Source of the DNA: Ustilago trichophora
Lineage: Eukaryota; Basidiomycota; Ustilaginomycetes; Ustilaginales; Ustilaginaceae
Assembly (NCBI GenBank): GCA_900323505.1
Contig: OOIN01000042.1
Span: forward strand, 124,001-188,000
DNA length: 64,000 nucleotides
Direction of reading: 5' to 3'
Position numbers and translations under genes: made by a program. The notes under the pieces were generated by a model. It was not told the origin of the DNA. It did no database searches and saw only the letters and a program-made list of their open reading frames with translations. Below, piece after piece: positions 10,827 through 22,492 of the stretch. Numbering within the stretch: the stretch's first letter is position 1; the number at the start of each line of letters is the position of its first letter.

Positions 10827-11508
10827 GCTGCTCTTATATCTTGTGCAACAAGAGAAACACTCTGTGTATGTACTGTAATTTTACTGCGTTAGCAGCGACT
10901 GTCAAGGCAAACAAAGTGATTTTCTTGTGGTTTCTGCTTTGACCAAGAGAAGAGTGATGCAAATGGCCAACCAGTTCAATCGACGATCTAACATCCGAGC
11001 ACCTTTTTTCCCCCTTCTCTGCGCAAGACGCGCGCCAAGCAACCCTTCTTTGACGCGTCGCTTGTCTTTGTTGGATTCAGCTCGCGTGCAAAAACAAGAC
11101 GCGCGCGCACCACCAAAAGATTCGCGTGTCTGTCGTGTAAATTGGTCTCACTCTCGCGCTTCTGATTGCCCAAAGAGAGAGAGAGAGAAAGTCGTGTCGT
11201 GAGCAGAGCGTACATTGTCAGCCTACGTTTGAGAAATGCAAGCATTCAAGAAGAGGGATCGCACTCTTGCTTGACACCACACCCCTCTCTTGTCTACATC
11301 AGTCACTTGTTGCTTTGTTTTCTCTTCGTCCTTCCAACGTCTGCTCCTCGCTCTTTGTTCTTGGTCGACATCCACCATCTTGGTATCTAGGCGACACTTA
11401 GCTGCTCTCCGAGTCCAGCTTGGACGATCAACTTGACGGCCAAGCGCTTCTCTTTTGATACCCATCCGCCTAGTTTGCGCAACTCCCGGCATCTAGAGCA
11501 TCGACATT
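10827..11508. other. Intergenic region, 5' flank of MCM5
   Basis: This is the 3' flank of the transporter gene and the promoter region of MCM5. It holds one perfect ACGCGT (listed separately), several CGCGCG tracts and a GA run near 11177-11189. No coding sequence seen. Confidence 0.55.
11053..11058. promoter_or_regulatory. MCB-like element (ACGCGT) upstream of MCM5
   Basis: A perfect palindromic ACGCGT lies about 450 bp upstream of the MCM5 start codon, next to other CGCG-rich stretches. In ascomycete yeasts this is the binding site of the MBF (Swi6-Mbp1/Cdc10) G1/S factor, which drives replication genes including MCMs. Function here is inferred from the site and from the gene it precedes. 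A second ACGCGT near 6449 lies upstream of an unrelated gene, so the motif alone is weak evidence. Confidence 0.4.
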
Positions 11509-14040
11509 ATGTCTGCCAACGCCCCCATCCTCCCCACCATCTCCCTCAACATTAATTATGATGAGGAGCGAGACAAGATCACTGATTTCTTGCTCTTCTT
11601 CAAAGCTCCCGCCTCTCGTCTCTCCACCCTCTCCTCGCAAGGCGGTGGAGCCCCCATCACCCTCGAAGACCCCGACGAGGATGACGAGGAAAGCTTCAAC
11701 GTCGACCGCCAACTTACCGGCGCCATCAATCGAATGGACGTTGACCGTTCCACCACCGCATCCACCTCTCGCCAGGTCGCCTTCTACATGCATCAGCTGC
11801 AAAACATCGCCAATCGAGAACAAGACTCGCTCATCATTGACCTCAACGACATCGCCTCGCACTTTCACACCACCACCAACGAATCCTTCAAACCTCTCGT
11901 CGGCTCGATCCGAAACAATGCCAAGCGATACCTCGACCTCTTTTGCGAATGCGTCGATAAGCTCATTCCGCAACCTTCCAAGGACATCTCGCACAAGGAC
12001 GATGTGCTGGACGTGATTCGTCACCAGCGCATGGAACGCAATGCTCGTACCGTCGAGAGTGCCGAGGATCCCAACGATCCAGGTGTCGCACCGGAAGATG
12101 CCAGTGAAAACATCTTTCCTCCCGTTTTGCTGCGTCGATATACTCTGTATTTCAAACCTTACTCTGGTTCGAGTCAGCAGGACAAGGAGGAACCGCTTGC
12201 CGTACGTGCCGTGCGCGGCTCTCACTTGGGTAAACTCATCACAGTCCGTGGAATCGTCACCCGCGTTAGCGAGGTGAAACCTTTCCTTCTCGTCGACGCC
12301 TACGCATGCGACGTATGCGGTGCCGAGGTATTTCAAGAAGTCACCTCTAGACAATACATGCCTCTCACCCAGTGCAACTCTCGTCGTTGTCTCACCAACA
12401 ATACCCGCGGCCCGCTTTACCCCCAGGTGCGCGCTAGCAAGTTTGTTCCCTTCCAAGAGGTCAAGATTCAAGAGATGGCCGATCAAGTGCCCGTTGGTCA
12501 CATCCCGCGTACCATGACGATTCACGTTTATGGACCGCTGACTCGAGCCATGAATCCAGGAGATGTTGTGCATGTGGGAGGAATTTTCCTTCCCATGCCT
12601 TACTCTGGATTCAAAGCGATCCGAGCTGGTTTGTTGACAGACACGTATTTGGACGCTCAATCGATTCATCAGTTGAAAAAACAGTATACCGCCATGCAAA
12701 GAACCCCCGAGATCGCCGCCGCAATCGCCCAACTTAAAGACGATCCAGCTCTGTATCAAAAATTGGCATCTAGCATCGCTCCCGAGATCTACGGTCATGA
12801 AGACGTCAAAAAGTGTCTTTTGCTACTTCTCGTCGGAGGTGTATCCAAAACCGTCGGAGACGGAATGAAGATCAGAGGAGACATCAACGTTTGTCTCATG
12901 GGAGATCCAGGTGTGGCCAAATCTCAACTGCTCAAGTACATTTCCAAAGTAGCTCCTCGAGGAGTCTATACCACGGGACGAGGTTCTTCCGGAGTCGGTC
13001 TTACCGCTGCCGTAATGCGCGATCCAGTCACCGACGAGATGGTGTTGGAAGGAGGTGCTCTTGTTTTGGCCGACAATGGGATTGCGTGCATTGACGAATT
13101 TGACAAGATGGAGGAATCGGATCGTACAGCTATTCATGAGGTTATGGAGCAACAGACGATTTCGATTTCCAAAGCTGGAATTACGACTACGCTTAATGCG
13201 CGGACGTCGATTCTTGCAGCAGCCAATCCGTTGTATGGTCGATATAATCCACGGGTGAGTCCTGTGGATAACATTAACCTTCCTGCGGCGTTGCTTTCGA
13301 GGTTCGATATTCTTTATCTGATTTTGGATACGCCGACGAGGGATGATGATGAGAGGCTTGCACAGCATGTTACGTATGTGCATATGCATAACCAACATCC
13401 AGAGCTCGAATTCGACGTTATTAGCCCAACATTGATGAGGCATTATATTGCGCTTGCTAGGCAAAAGAGACCTGTCTTGTCCAATGCTGTTTCCGACTAT
13501 GTCGTAGGCGCTTATGTTCAAATGCGTAGTCAGTATAAAGAGGATCAGGTTGGATCCTCTTCTGCCGAATCCGGTCCTGGTTCTAATGGTACTGGTTATA
13601 TTTCAGCAAGAACGTTGCTTGGAATCATTCGTCTTTCTCAAGCTCTTGCAAGATTACGTTTGGATGATCAAGTATTCATCCCAGATGTAGACGAAGCTCT
13701 TCGTTTACTCGAGGTTTCCAAATCATCCATCCTTCATCATCCTTCTCTTGCAAACGCATCATCACGAGATGCACTCGGTCAGGATCAAACTTATATAAGT
13801 AAAATCTATCGTCTCATTAGAGAAGTCTATAACACCCATCGTTTCGCTTCCTCCTCCCAACAACACCATAATAATGATATGGATGAGGATATGGATAGCG
13901 ATCAAGGTATCCCGTTAACCCAATTAAGACCGAGGATCATCGCAGCTGGTTTCCTAGAGGATCAATTTCAAGAATGTCTACAAGAGTATCACGATTTGGG
14001 TGTCTTGCAGATTTCAGGTAACCGTCTAGTCTTCCTCTAA
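11509..14040 (+). CDS. MCM5: MCM5, subunit of the replicative MCM2-7 helicase
   Basis: An 843-residue intronless gene for the MCM5 subunit of the hexameric helicase that licenses and unwinds replication origins in the nucleus. The N-terminal domain carries a four-Cys zinc finger (C267, C270, C289, C294). The AAA+ core has Walker A 'GDPGVAKSQ' (about 465-473), Walker B 'CIDEFDKM' (527-534) and the arginine-finger motif SRFD (597-600). '[20 protein letters not shown]' and the order of blocks match MCM5 rather than other paralogues. It is longer than the usual ~730-775 residues because of acidic and Ser/Gly inserts (around 45-65 and 680-700) and an Asn/Asp/His-rich linker before the C-terminal winged helix (about 785-843). 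The start at 11509 gives a complete family N-terminus. Confidence 0.97.
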   Translation: MSANAPILPTISLNINYDEERDKITDFLLFFKAPASRLSTLSSQGGGAPITLEDPDEDDEESFNVDRQLTGAINRMDVDRSTTASTSRQVAFYMHQLQNIANREQDSLIIDLNDIASHFHTTTNESFKPLVGSIRNNAKRYLDLFCECVDKLIPQPSKDISHKDDVLDVIRHQRMERNARTVESAEDPNDPGVAPEDASENIFPPVLLRRYTLYFKPYSGSSQQDKEEPLAVRAVRGSHLGKLITVRGIVTRVSEVKPFLLVDAYACDVCGAEVFQEVTSRQYMPLTQCNSRRCLTNNTRGPLYPQVRASKFVPFQEVKIQEMADQVPVGHIPRTMTIHVYGPLTRAMNPGDVVHVGGIFLPMPYSGFKAIRAGLLTDTYLDAQSIHQLKKQYTAMQRTPEIAAAIAQLKDDPALYQKLASSIAPEIYGHEDVKKCLLLLLVGGVSKTVGDGMKIRGDINVCLMGDPGVAKSQLLKYISKVAPRGVYTTGRGSSGVGLTAAVMRDPVTDEMVLEGGALVLADNGIACIDEFDKMEESDRTAIHEVMEQQTISISKAGITTTLNARTSILAAANPLYGRYNPRVSPVDNINLPAALLSRFDILYLILDTPTRDDDERLAQHVTYVHMHNQHPELEFDVISPTLMRHYIALARQKRPVLSNAVSDYVVGAYVQMRSQYKEDQVGSSSAESGPGSNGTGYISARTLLGIIRLSQALARLRLDDQVFIPDVDEALRLLEVSKSSILHHPSLANASSRDALGQDQTYISKIYRLIREVYNTHRFASSSQQHHNNDMDEDMDSDQGIPLTQLRPRIIAAGFLEDQFQECLQEYHDLGVLQISGNRLVFL

Positions 14041-14652
14041 AAAAAAAAAAAAAAAAGAAAAAAACAAAAAAGAAAGGGTGTTTCCCTTTTTTTTTTTTTC
14101 ACGGTTTCGATTGTCTTTTGTTTTGCCTAAAGTCACGTTCGAAATCAATACATGCTCTGTTCGTCTTCAAAAGCACATCGACCACCAACATGGTGTTGCA
14201 TTTGCGTGATTCAATTGTTGCCTAGAACTACATTCGCTCGTATCTAAAAGCCCAATTTTTCGCCGGCGTGAGAGTAAAATCATGACATTTTCAAGACCAC
14301 CTCTCACCAACAAACGTCCCACACCAAGGGCAACAACAAGCTTCACCCACACACAAACCACCTTCTCCACCCCCCTCAGACAAAACACGCTGCTTTCTCT
14401 TCACCAACCACCAACCACTCATGCAACCAAAACGATGCAAAAGAACTGAAAATTGATAAGCTATGCGAGAACCAGAACCAGCCGAAAGCCGAAAAGTTGA
14501 GATAGATATATAGGTATAATAAGTTGTTGTTGTTGTTGTTGTAGTTGTCGTTGGGCTATGATGATTCGGAGCAATGGGAAAGATGGACTGCTTGTGCTTT
14601 GCTATACGATGCTTAGGAATGTCAAGTGTAGATGATATCAAAGCGATCAGGG
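14041..14652. other. Intergenic region between convergent genes, with A/T hairpin
   Basis: It begins immediately after the MCM5 stop with a poly-A run (about 14041-14057). A short inverted repeat follows: an A-rich arm ending in gaaaggg, a short loop, then ccc plus a T-run, to about 14099. A (GTT)n run is at about 14524-14540. This is the shared 3' region of MCM5 (+) and the Rab gene (-). Confidence 0.6.
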
Positions 14653-16794
14653 TTAACCGCAACAGGTCCAGCTGTTGGGAGTGATCGCCTGGGCATTGGC
14701 TCCATTGAGAAGCTGATCTGCGTCGTGACTGGAAAGGAAGATGCTGTTGCGTTCACGATCGGCTCTCTCCTGTTCGATCTGGGTACGTCGTTCGACGAGT
14801 TTTTTGGTGACTGCGAGAAAGACTTCTTCGATTCCGCGATCGTCCTTGGCAGAGACTTCCGAGACTTCGACAACATCCCAGGAGAGACTGTAGCCTTCGA
14901 AATCGGTAGTTGCGTCACGGCCGGCGTCCGAACCGGCAGATCCGCTAGAGGCTCCACTGCTGCCAAAGCTGCTGGGTTTGAGACCGCTTACTATGGCGGC
15001 AGCGGCGGGGGTGGTGGCGGCCGCACCAGATGCGGTAGTTGTAGTGCCAGAGGGGAGTTGCTGCCATCCTGGGCTGGAGCTTCGTTGAAAAGCGGCGAAG
15101 CGGGAGGCTGAACCAATGGCTAAGGATCCAAGCCCGCTCAATCGCGATGAGGGACGAGTGGGGGATCCAGGACTGCCATCCGAGTCGTTGAATCCAGATG
15201 ACGACGCTGCGGCAGCTTGACTCTGATACGGCTGTAGCCAACTGCGCACAGTAGCTCGTGCAAAATCGAGCTCAACCTGCCTTTGAGACAAGGCCAGATC
15301 TAGCTTGGCGCCGACGACATGAATAACGAGATCAGTCGTCATGTTCTTTTTCAGCTCTTCGATCCATGCGCGGCAATCCATGAAGCTCGACATGGACGTA
15401 ATGTCGTACACAATCACAGCTGCATGACTGCCGCGATAGTACATGGGCGCCATGCTGCGGAAGCGTTCTTGACCTGCGGTATCCCACAGCTGCAAGCGCA
15501 CCTTGACGCCATCGACGATGAGCTTCTTGGTCAAAAAGCTGGCACCGATCGTCGATGGTGTTGAAGCGATAGCGAATTGGCCCGAAGTGTATCGATGGAC
15601 GAGTGATGTCTTGCCGACACCTTGAGAGCCGAGAATGACGACTTTTGCCTCGAGCTGATTGTTGGGCAACGTCCCACGCTCACGAACGCGCGAGGGTGGT
15701 GAAGATACGGACAGTGTACTACCGGAGGCTGGATGATGTGATTGCTGCGCGTACGATAGCGTTCGACTGGGGACCGGCGATACAGAAGAGTTTGCACCTG
15801 ATGCTGGGCCACCTGCAAGACGATCGGCTGAAGTCGGAGACACATTGGATACAGTCTGTCGACGCTGGGTGAGCTTGGGGGCAGTCCTTCCGCTGCTGGG
15901 ACCATAGGTCATCGCATTGTTCGGAGGTGGAGATCGATGGGCAGGAGCCTCTTGGGCTTTTTTGTGAGCTGCCGAGCTGATACCAGTGGTGATGGTATGA
16001 CTACGCCGGAGAAAAGCTCCTGTGCTAGTCTGAAAGTTGCGCAGCCTTGCCGAAACATCGTTGCGATCGGCATGGCGGCCGTGTTCGGCGAAAGGTGCGC
16101 CCATCTGGCCGAACTCGCTCAATCCCGAGTCGAGCTTGGGGCTGGTGGAGGAACGCCTCGCCCTTGGAGGAGGAGGAGGAGCAGCAGCAGCAGCACCCCC
16201 ACCACCACTGCCCTCTGTGTGCGATGTAGCCCATTGTCGAGATGCAGTTGGTGGTGACCTGTTTGGTGCGCCCGTTGTGACATCGTCGATTGCGGCAGCT
16301 TTGGACTTGCTTGTGCTGACACTCGATTCTGCCAGAGGTTGAAGCGTTTCGACGGCGTTGCGAGACGGAGCTCTGCCCAAGCTCGGGTGCAAAGTATGAA
16401 AGCGGGAGGTGGAAATGAGCGCATTACCGCTATCCTGCTCTGTAAGCGAAGGAGATGCAGGTGCAGAGTTGAGGCTCTGCAAGCTACGTAATCTTGGCCG
16501 AGACAGACGGCGTGAGTCAGGAGCACGGTAGGTGCGTGCAGAGGCAGCCTCGTTTGTCTGAGAATGAGAGCTCGCGGATGGAGCTGGATCGGCAGTGCTC
16601 GATTGCGAATGGCTTGGTCCAGCCTCGTCGGATGCGCTGGTGGCAGACGATTGCTCGGTAGGCTGCGATGGAGGGAAGAATGGGAAAGCGGGGAACTGCT
16701 TGTCCTTGGTCGGAGAGGGTGTGGTCACGGGCGATGAGAACGCCGATGGGAAATGATGATGCGACATCGTGCTGTAGACTACTTGCGCCGTCAT
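14653..16794 (-). CDS. Rab-family small GTPase with long N-terminal extension and internal insert
   Basis: A 713-residue protein with a Rab GTPase core (about residues 382-675) after roughly 380 residues of Ser/Pro/Ala-rich sequence. Visible motifs are P-loop 'GSQGVGKTS' (389-397), switch I 'TIGASF', 'WDTAGQERF' (437-445) and G5 'SAK' (648-650). It ends in '-CCG', a two-cysteine Rab prenylation end. Two oddities stand out. The G4 motif reads A-K-L-D (496-499) instead of N-K-x-D, and about 120 Ser/Ala/Gly-rich residues are inserted between G4 and G5. The core is closest in style to endosomal Rab5/21/22-type proteins, so a vesicle-traffic role is likely, but the exact Rab class is uncertain. 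Altered guanine-nucleotide affinity is an inference from the missing Asn. Confidence 0.82.
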   Translation of the reverse strand: MTAQVVYSTMSHHHFPSAFSSPVTTPSPTKDKQFPAFPFFPPSQPTEQSSATSASDEAGPSHSQSSTADPAPSASSHSQTNEAASARTYRAPDSRRLSRPRLRSLQSLNSAPASPSLTEQDSGNALISTSRFHTLHPSLGRAPSRNAVETLQPLAESSVSTSKSKAAAIDDVTTGAPNRSPPTASRQWATSHTEGSGGGGAAAAAPPPPPRARRSSTSPKLDSGLSEFGQMGAPFAEHGRHADRNDVSARLRNFQTSTGAFLRRSHTITTGISSAAHKKAQEAPAHRSPPPNNAMTYGPSSGRTAPKLTQRRQTVSNVSPTSADRLAGGPASGANSSVSPVPSRTLSYAQQSHHPASGSTLSVSSPPSRVRERGTLPNNQLEAKVVILGSQGVGKTSLVHRYTSGQFAIASTPSTIGASFLTKKLIVDGVKVRLQLWDTAGQERFRSMAPMYYRGSHAAVIVYDITSMSSFMDCRAWIEELKKNMTTDLVIHVVGAKLDLALSQRQVELDFARATVRSWLQPYQSQAAAASSSGFNDSDGSPGSPTRPSSRLSGLGSLAIGSASRFAAFQRSSSPGWQQLPSGTTTTASGAAATTPAAAAIVSGLKPSSFGSSGASSGSAGSDAGRDATTDFEGYSLSWDVVEVSEVSAKDDRGIEEVFLAVTKKLVERRTQIEQERADRERNSIFLSSHDADQLLNGANAQAITPNSWTCCG

Positions 16795-17701
16795 GATATC
16801 GTTGTGCTTGCAAACGATGAGCCTTGCGATTGGGCAGAATCAATGTAATGATGGTGCGCCGTGGTTGGCTGATGAGTGCGCCCTGCTTCGATAATGACCT
16901 TGTCGAAAGATAGTCGGAGGGTAGATATCGAGCCTTGTAGGGATCGTGATGGGAGTGCAAGAAGATGGAAGACGACGTCGACGGGGATTGTCCGGACCAA
17001 TTGCGGGAGAGGTTGAAACAAGGAAAAAGAAAGGGCGAAGGCAATGATCGACAAGGGTCCTGGTCTAATCGAGGTGCATGCCGCACGGACAATCAAGTGT
17101 CTCGAGGTCGGGAAGAAGTGAGTCGGACCCTGCGTTTATCGAGGGAGGATCTACGTTGGGTACGGCTTGTTTCTTTGCGGCTCGGTTGCAAACAGACGAG
17201 ATGCAGGAGAGTGTCGAGGAGCGCAAACGAAACGGGACGGGTGTGATGTTGGGAGTGGAGAACGGGAGACAAGAAGCGAGCTGTGGGGTATTGTGAGCAG
17301 ATGTGGATTGAGAGCAAGATGGCGAACCAGCGCCAGATGCGGTGCTCTAGAGGCAGCTGGTGATGATCAAGTGCATGCGATGCATGTGCTTGAGCAGTGG
17401 ATACGGCTTGATGGAAGAAGTACGAGACTTGAACGGCCGCGAGAAGAGTTGAGGTCGAGCTGCACAAGGAGAGATCGAGGAGGGGTGAAAGCTGGACGTC
17501 GCACGTCGAATGGGTTGGATGCGGTGATGGCTCGTGTATCGGGGCAGGCTTTGCACAATCCGACAGGAAGAAGATTCAGTTGAGGGTAGATAGGAGCAGG
17601 AGCAGCGGTTGAAGCCGAGGAAGGCAGGTTAGGACCTGTTTGGACGATATATCGATTTAGGGTCGGGCGGGTGGCGATTGACAGGTGGAACAGGAACCGG
17701 A

Positions 17702-17742
<41 letters not shown>
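17702..17742. repeat. Compound (GT)n(GA)n microsatellite
   Basis: About eleven GT units run directly into about ten GA units, in the presumed 5' region of the Rab-type gene. Confidence 0.95.
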
Positions 17743-18811
17743 ATGGATGAGGAGCAGATCTTCGTGAGACAGGGTCTCGGATTAGAGCTGCGGTCGAGCA
17801 GAAGCGAGGCGTGAAGAGGACAGGGTAAGAGCAAAGGGAGAAGGTAGAAGCTGAAAATAGGCTAGGGTTGAAGGGAAAAGAGATGGCGGAATAGGCAGCC
17901 GGTGGTGGTGAGGGGCGAGAGGGATGTGCGACGTGGTGCGGTACGGTGAAATTGATTGACTGCAAAGGAAAGACGAGAGAGAAGAGGGTTGGGGCAACAG
18001 ATGCGTGTGGACACCAAAGGCGAGAGCTAAATGCAGCTGTGCAGCAGGGTTGCAGGAATCAAGGTGGTGGTGGATAGTTGTGTGTGAGCAAGATGGATAA
18101 AAATGGTATGGCAAAGGTGTCGGGATGTGTATGTGTGTGTGGTGTATGTATGTGTGCTGCGGAGGATGCAGTGAAAGGAATGCAATCCGGGATGGGGATG
18201 AGGGGGGCGGGGGGGAAAGAGATAGCAAGGTAAGGTGAGGGGGAGTAGTAGTAAGTATATGTCTCGTCGAAAGGAGGAGGAACGTCCAAGTTCACTCAAA
18301 AGGGTGGGCTATATCAGCTGCAGACTGAGCTGCAACTGTGCTGCAATGCGCTGCAGTGGACGCAGTTTGGGTGACATGCACCCTTTTGTTCAATCACATT
18401 TTGGCATGCACAGAATGCAGCTTGAAGAACAACTCCTTTTTGACTCGTAATCGAAAGGGGAACTCCTGTCTCGTTTGTGGCATGGTAAAGGTGAGCCAAC
18501 TAAAGATGGGCGTTGTATACAGTGCACAGTGCTCAACCCACCTGGATCCGAGATGCGGAGAAATCCCATTTGTAACCATTGTTTTCATTCCCACTCGTTG
18601 CCAACGTCGCAGAGGGTTGCCACTCATGACCACGTTTTTTCTTCTCTTTTCAACAAGGCTCTCTTCAGTGGGGACAGCGAAATGGGATCAGTGCCAAGAT
18701 ATCAAGAGATCCGTTCACTTTGGATGCGACCAAATGAAAAGGTGTGATTTGAAGCTGAAGAGCAGGAGTTAAAAAAAAAGTTCAGGGTCCAGCCAAAGAC
18801 AAGAGAGATAG

Positions 18812-19044
18812 AGTACAGTACTGTACTGTACAGTACAAGTTTCTCGAAGTGGAGAGCATCTCGAAGCATCGAGATAAAGTACAGTACAGTACAGCATTCT
18901 ACTTTGACGCCTTTCAAGGCACGGGCCGGTTACGCCTTGCCTCGCTCGACCTCGGGGAGAGTATTCTTTTTCTTTTCTCTAAGAAAGAGGAGCGGAGAAC
19001 CGCATAATCCTCCTTCTGCACAGTCTGCTGTACAGTACAGTACA
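18812..19044. repeat. Cluster of GTACA/GTACT palindromic blocks
   Basis: Three blocks (18812-18838, 18878-18894, 19029-19044) are built from overlapping TACAG/TACTG pentamers, e.g. 'tacagtactgtactgtacag'. The unit is self-complementary around GTAC, so the blocks are near-perfect palindromes. Similar blocks recur elsewhere in the window, mainly in noncoding DNA. Confidence 0.85.
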
Positions 19045-19451
19045 CATTCGAACCTGTTGGTATCCACTCGATCCCGACTTGCACAACGCTTGAGCATCCC
19101 CCCTTTTTCCTTTCTGTTATATCTGACCCACACGCTGACCTTTCTCTTTGTTTTGCCAAGCCGCAGAGCATCGACTCCGAGTTTGTACAGTTCAAAGCAT
19201 ATACTGTACTGTCTTCCATCCTCCATTCAGAAGCGGTTGTTAACAAAAGGGGTCGCATGGTAACAGTGAATCCTTTCGAAAACTGCCAGCTGGCAGAAAA
19301 TGCTACTGCACAGTACACCGCATAGACCAGTGTCTAGTCTCACTTTGACAGCTTTTCACCGCAGCCTCTCTTGTGACGTGCTCACCAAAAGGTCTCTTGG
19401 CCAGCAGGACACTTTGCTCCTCCCTGACCGCCTAACCGCCAGCACGCTTGA

Positions 19452-19454
<3 letters not shown>

Positions 19455-19490
<36 letters not shown>
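19455..19490. repeat. (GA)n microsatellite
   Basis: About 18 uninterrupted GA units in the gene-free interval. Confidence 0.95.
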
Positions 19491-19494
<4 letters not shown>

Positions 19495-19604
19495 TCCATA
19501 CAAGATATCACGGTGGAATACCAGTTCGGCTAAGGGACCCTCCTCCCAGTTTGGCGCTAAAAAGATATCGCGCGTTCATGCATAGACATCATTGCACAGC
19601 TAAC

Positions 19605-19622
19605 GTACTGTACTGTACTGTA
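19605..19622. repeat. GTACT pentamer block
   Basis: Tandem 'gtactgtactgtactgta', another member of the GTAC-centred palindromic family. Degenerate copies follow at about 20012-20026 and 20660-20682. Confidence 0.8.
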
Positions 19623-21441
19623 TGACCCCCTACTCTACTCTACCCCGCATCTTTGGTATAAGAATTTTCGAGATGGATCTTTTGGAAACACGAGTCTGAC
19701 ACGAGATCCAAAGAGAGGCAATTACTCCAAGTAGAGCACAGTATATCGCGGCAAGCTGATCTAAAAGAGCCTTTTCGGATCGGAACCGCCGAAAGTGGCT
19801 TGCTCTTGTATTGAGGGTCTCGACCCCTCTCTTTCTTTCCTTCTCTCTTTTTCAATCTCCTATTCCTCTTTTCCACCAGATCCAGCTGGCAAAATCAGCA
19901 GCGCATCACCTCAACTCGACCTCGCTTACCCTTTCTTTTTTTTTTTTTCAAACAGCCAGCCTGATGAGGCGTCGGAATCGGCGGAGAATCAACAGGATAT
20001 ACCAACAGCAACATACTGTACTATACTCCACACAGTATCCTCCGTGGACCCTGCGTCTCTGATTTCAGGATAGAGTTTCAATCCAATCCTCATTGTCCTT
20101 GGAGGCTATCCTTATTCTTGGTTCGGCGACGACCGAAAGAAAAGCGCATCTGGAGTCGAAAAGGTCGCAGAACTATAGTCATTGCACAGTGATACGGCCA
20201 TGGCTCGGCAAGCACAGTGGACACATGTCTCGCTTCCTATCTCCAGTACGGTGGTGCTTGATTGTCGACCCCAAATCACCCCAAATCGTGTCCCCAAGCC
20301 ATCCATCATCCCGATTCACGATCAATCACATCCCCCACCTTTGCCAACATGGCACCATCATCTCTGAGAGAGCTGTGCACAGCTTTGAATTCAACTCAAT
20401 TGCAACTCAACCAGCGCTCAGCGCACCCTCACCTCGACCGAGCAGCCGCCAAGCCAAACCTATCGTTAGACGTTCAAAAGTGGTGGCTTGAACAGTGTTG
20501 GAGCTCTATCCATCCTCGAAACCATATCTTCAGTCCCTTTGATCATCCATTCATAGCTTCTTTGGAAAAGTGTGGCTTTCTGATCGGAGTATCAAAGCTC
20601 CCTTTCTCGTCGTCTGACCACCACCCAACGATGATGCCGAGCGCAACCCATCATCTGATACAGTAGTACTATTCTGTACTGTCATCGTTGGACCCTGAAC
20701 TTTGATTTTACGCGCCCCCTCGTAAGCTTTATTTCTTTCCACCTTTGTGGGTCGCGTAATCCTCGTGGTCATGTGACTTAGCCGAAGAAATCAAGCTTGA
20801 TGTTAGCTTTCAATATACATAACAGACAATCTGATGTTAGATCGGGACTTTGGCTGGGTCGGGAAAGAATACGGCAATCCACCACAAAATTAATAACAAA
20901 AATAATGAAAATAAAAAGCACGCCATAGAAATTCCGTATGATGTGCTTCAAGAAGAAAAGATGCCATCGAGTCGCCGTCTAAGGTGTCACTCACTCAGGC
21001 TCACGCTCCACTCTCTTCATGCGGCAGTATGCAGCTGCACTAGCGCACGGCCCCAAATCAACTCTTTCTTCTCTTCTTTCTACACCCTTCTCAGATTTTT
21101 GCTGAGATACTACTCTACACACACAAACACAAAATGTTATTGCCGGATCGGCTAAGTTGGCGCGGGGTCATGAGCTGAGTTGAGAGCAATGAGAGCTTGG
21201 CAGAGAGATGTTGTGCTGGGAAGAAATGAATTGCGAGCTATCTCTCTCTGTTTCTCTTGAAGCTCTGGTTGGGGCTGCATGGATGGCGAAATCTAGCCGT
21301 GTGTGGGGGAGGGAAAGAGAAGAAGAAGCTGTTGTTGAGAGACCGCCTCCCGAGAGTACAAGAAGCTCAAGCTATGCTTCAACACTACGTTTTGTTTATA
21401 CTACCATCATCATCCATCCGTAGATTTTTTTTTTTTTCAAA

Positions 21442-22263
21442 ATGCCCGGCCTTCGTCTTGGTTCTATTGCTCCTAACTTTACCGCTGAGACCACTCAGTA
21501 AGTATTCATCTCACAAGATGGCATTCAAAATGCATGGACCCCGGGTGGCACTGTCATTTTCCTTTCTCTAGCTTCTTGATAAAGCTTATGGATGCATATA
21601 GATGTGTGTATGTGCTGACAATCTTTTCTTCGTCTTGCACTTGTTGCCTCTCACAGCGGTGTTCTCAACTTTCACGAGTACCTTGGAGATTCTTGGGGAA
21701 TCCTCTTCTCGCACCCCGATGACTTTACTCCTGTTTGCACCACCGAGCTTGGTGAAGTAGCTCGCAAAGAACCCGAATTCAAAGCTCGAGGCGTCAAGAT
21801 CATTGGTCTTTCCGCCAATGACATTGCCTCTCACGATCGTTGGATCAAAGACATCAACGAAGTCGGCAAGACCACTGTCAACTTCCCCATTATCGGTGAC
21901 AAGGATCGAAAGGTTTCCACAGAGTACGACATGCTCGACGCTTTGGACCCCACCAACGTCGACGCCAAGGGAATTCCTTTCACCGTTAGGGACGTCTTTG
22001 TGATTGACCCTAAAAAAGTCATCCGTCTCAAAATCTCTTACCCTGCTTCCACTGGTAGACACTTTGACGAAATCCTCAGAGTCATCGACAGCTTGCAAAT
22101 CGGTGACAAGTACAGAGTCACCACCCCAGTAAACTGGCAAAAGGGTGACAAGGTCATCGTTCACCCTTCCGTTCAGGGCGAAGAGGCAGAAAAACTCTTC
22201 CCAGGTTACGAAACCGTAAAGCCTTACTTGAGGTTCACCAAAGATCCTTCCACCAAGGCTTAA
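21442..22263 (+). CDS. 1-Cys peroxiredoxin (Prx6/PRX1 type), two exons
   Basis: Thiol peroxidase that reduces H2O2 and organic or lipid hydroperoxides. I read exon 1 as 21442-21497, a GT-AG intron as 21498-21656 (gtaagt...cacag) and exon 2 as 21657-22263, giving 220 residues. The splice restores 'TAETTHGVLNFHEYLGDSW', which fits the family exactly. The peroxidatic cysteine is C46 in 'DFTPVCTTELG'. No second conserved resolving Cys appears in the C-terminal arm, and 'NWQKGDKVIVHPSV' plus 'YLRFTKDP' are typical of the 1-Cys Prx6 class. I see no obvious mitochondrial presequence, so a cytosolic or nuclear location is more likely. The ATG follows a poly-T/CAA leader. Confidence 0.93.
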
Positions 22264-22461
22264 ACCACCCCCTCCCCCCGTCATTCTCAATTCCTGTCAC
22301 GCTTCTTAACCATTGCATATGGCAACAATGAAAAACGCATCTTTTCTTTGTTTTTTTTTTTCCTGTTTCTGGCCTCTCTTCGTTTCATTTGAGCCGACCG
22401 CGTCATCCTCCCTTAGCCCAAATCAAAACGTGTACGAGACAGCCAAACCGCGCCAAAAAAA

Positions 22462-22492
<31 letters not shown>

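Larger units (their letters stand above)
16795..21441. other. 4.6 kb gene-free interval
   Basis: This is the longest stretch without a recognisable gene. From 16.8 to 18.3 kb it is purine-rich on the + strand (CT-rich in the sense direction of the Rab gene), with GT/GA runs, consistent with a long 5' region of the Rab gene. From 18.8 to 20.7 kb it carries repeated GTACA/GTACT blocks and a long GA run. Just before 21441 there is a poly-T tract upstream of the peroxiredoxin ATG. The open frames (up to about 144 codons) show no domain, signal or codon pattern I trust. I saw no tRNA-like A/B box pair. Confidence 0.5.

Noticed and set aside
18338..18772. 144-codon plus-strand ORF in the gene-free interval
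   Set aside because: It has no family features, overlaps other chance ORFs on both strands and starts in ordinary repeat-rich DNA.
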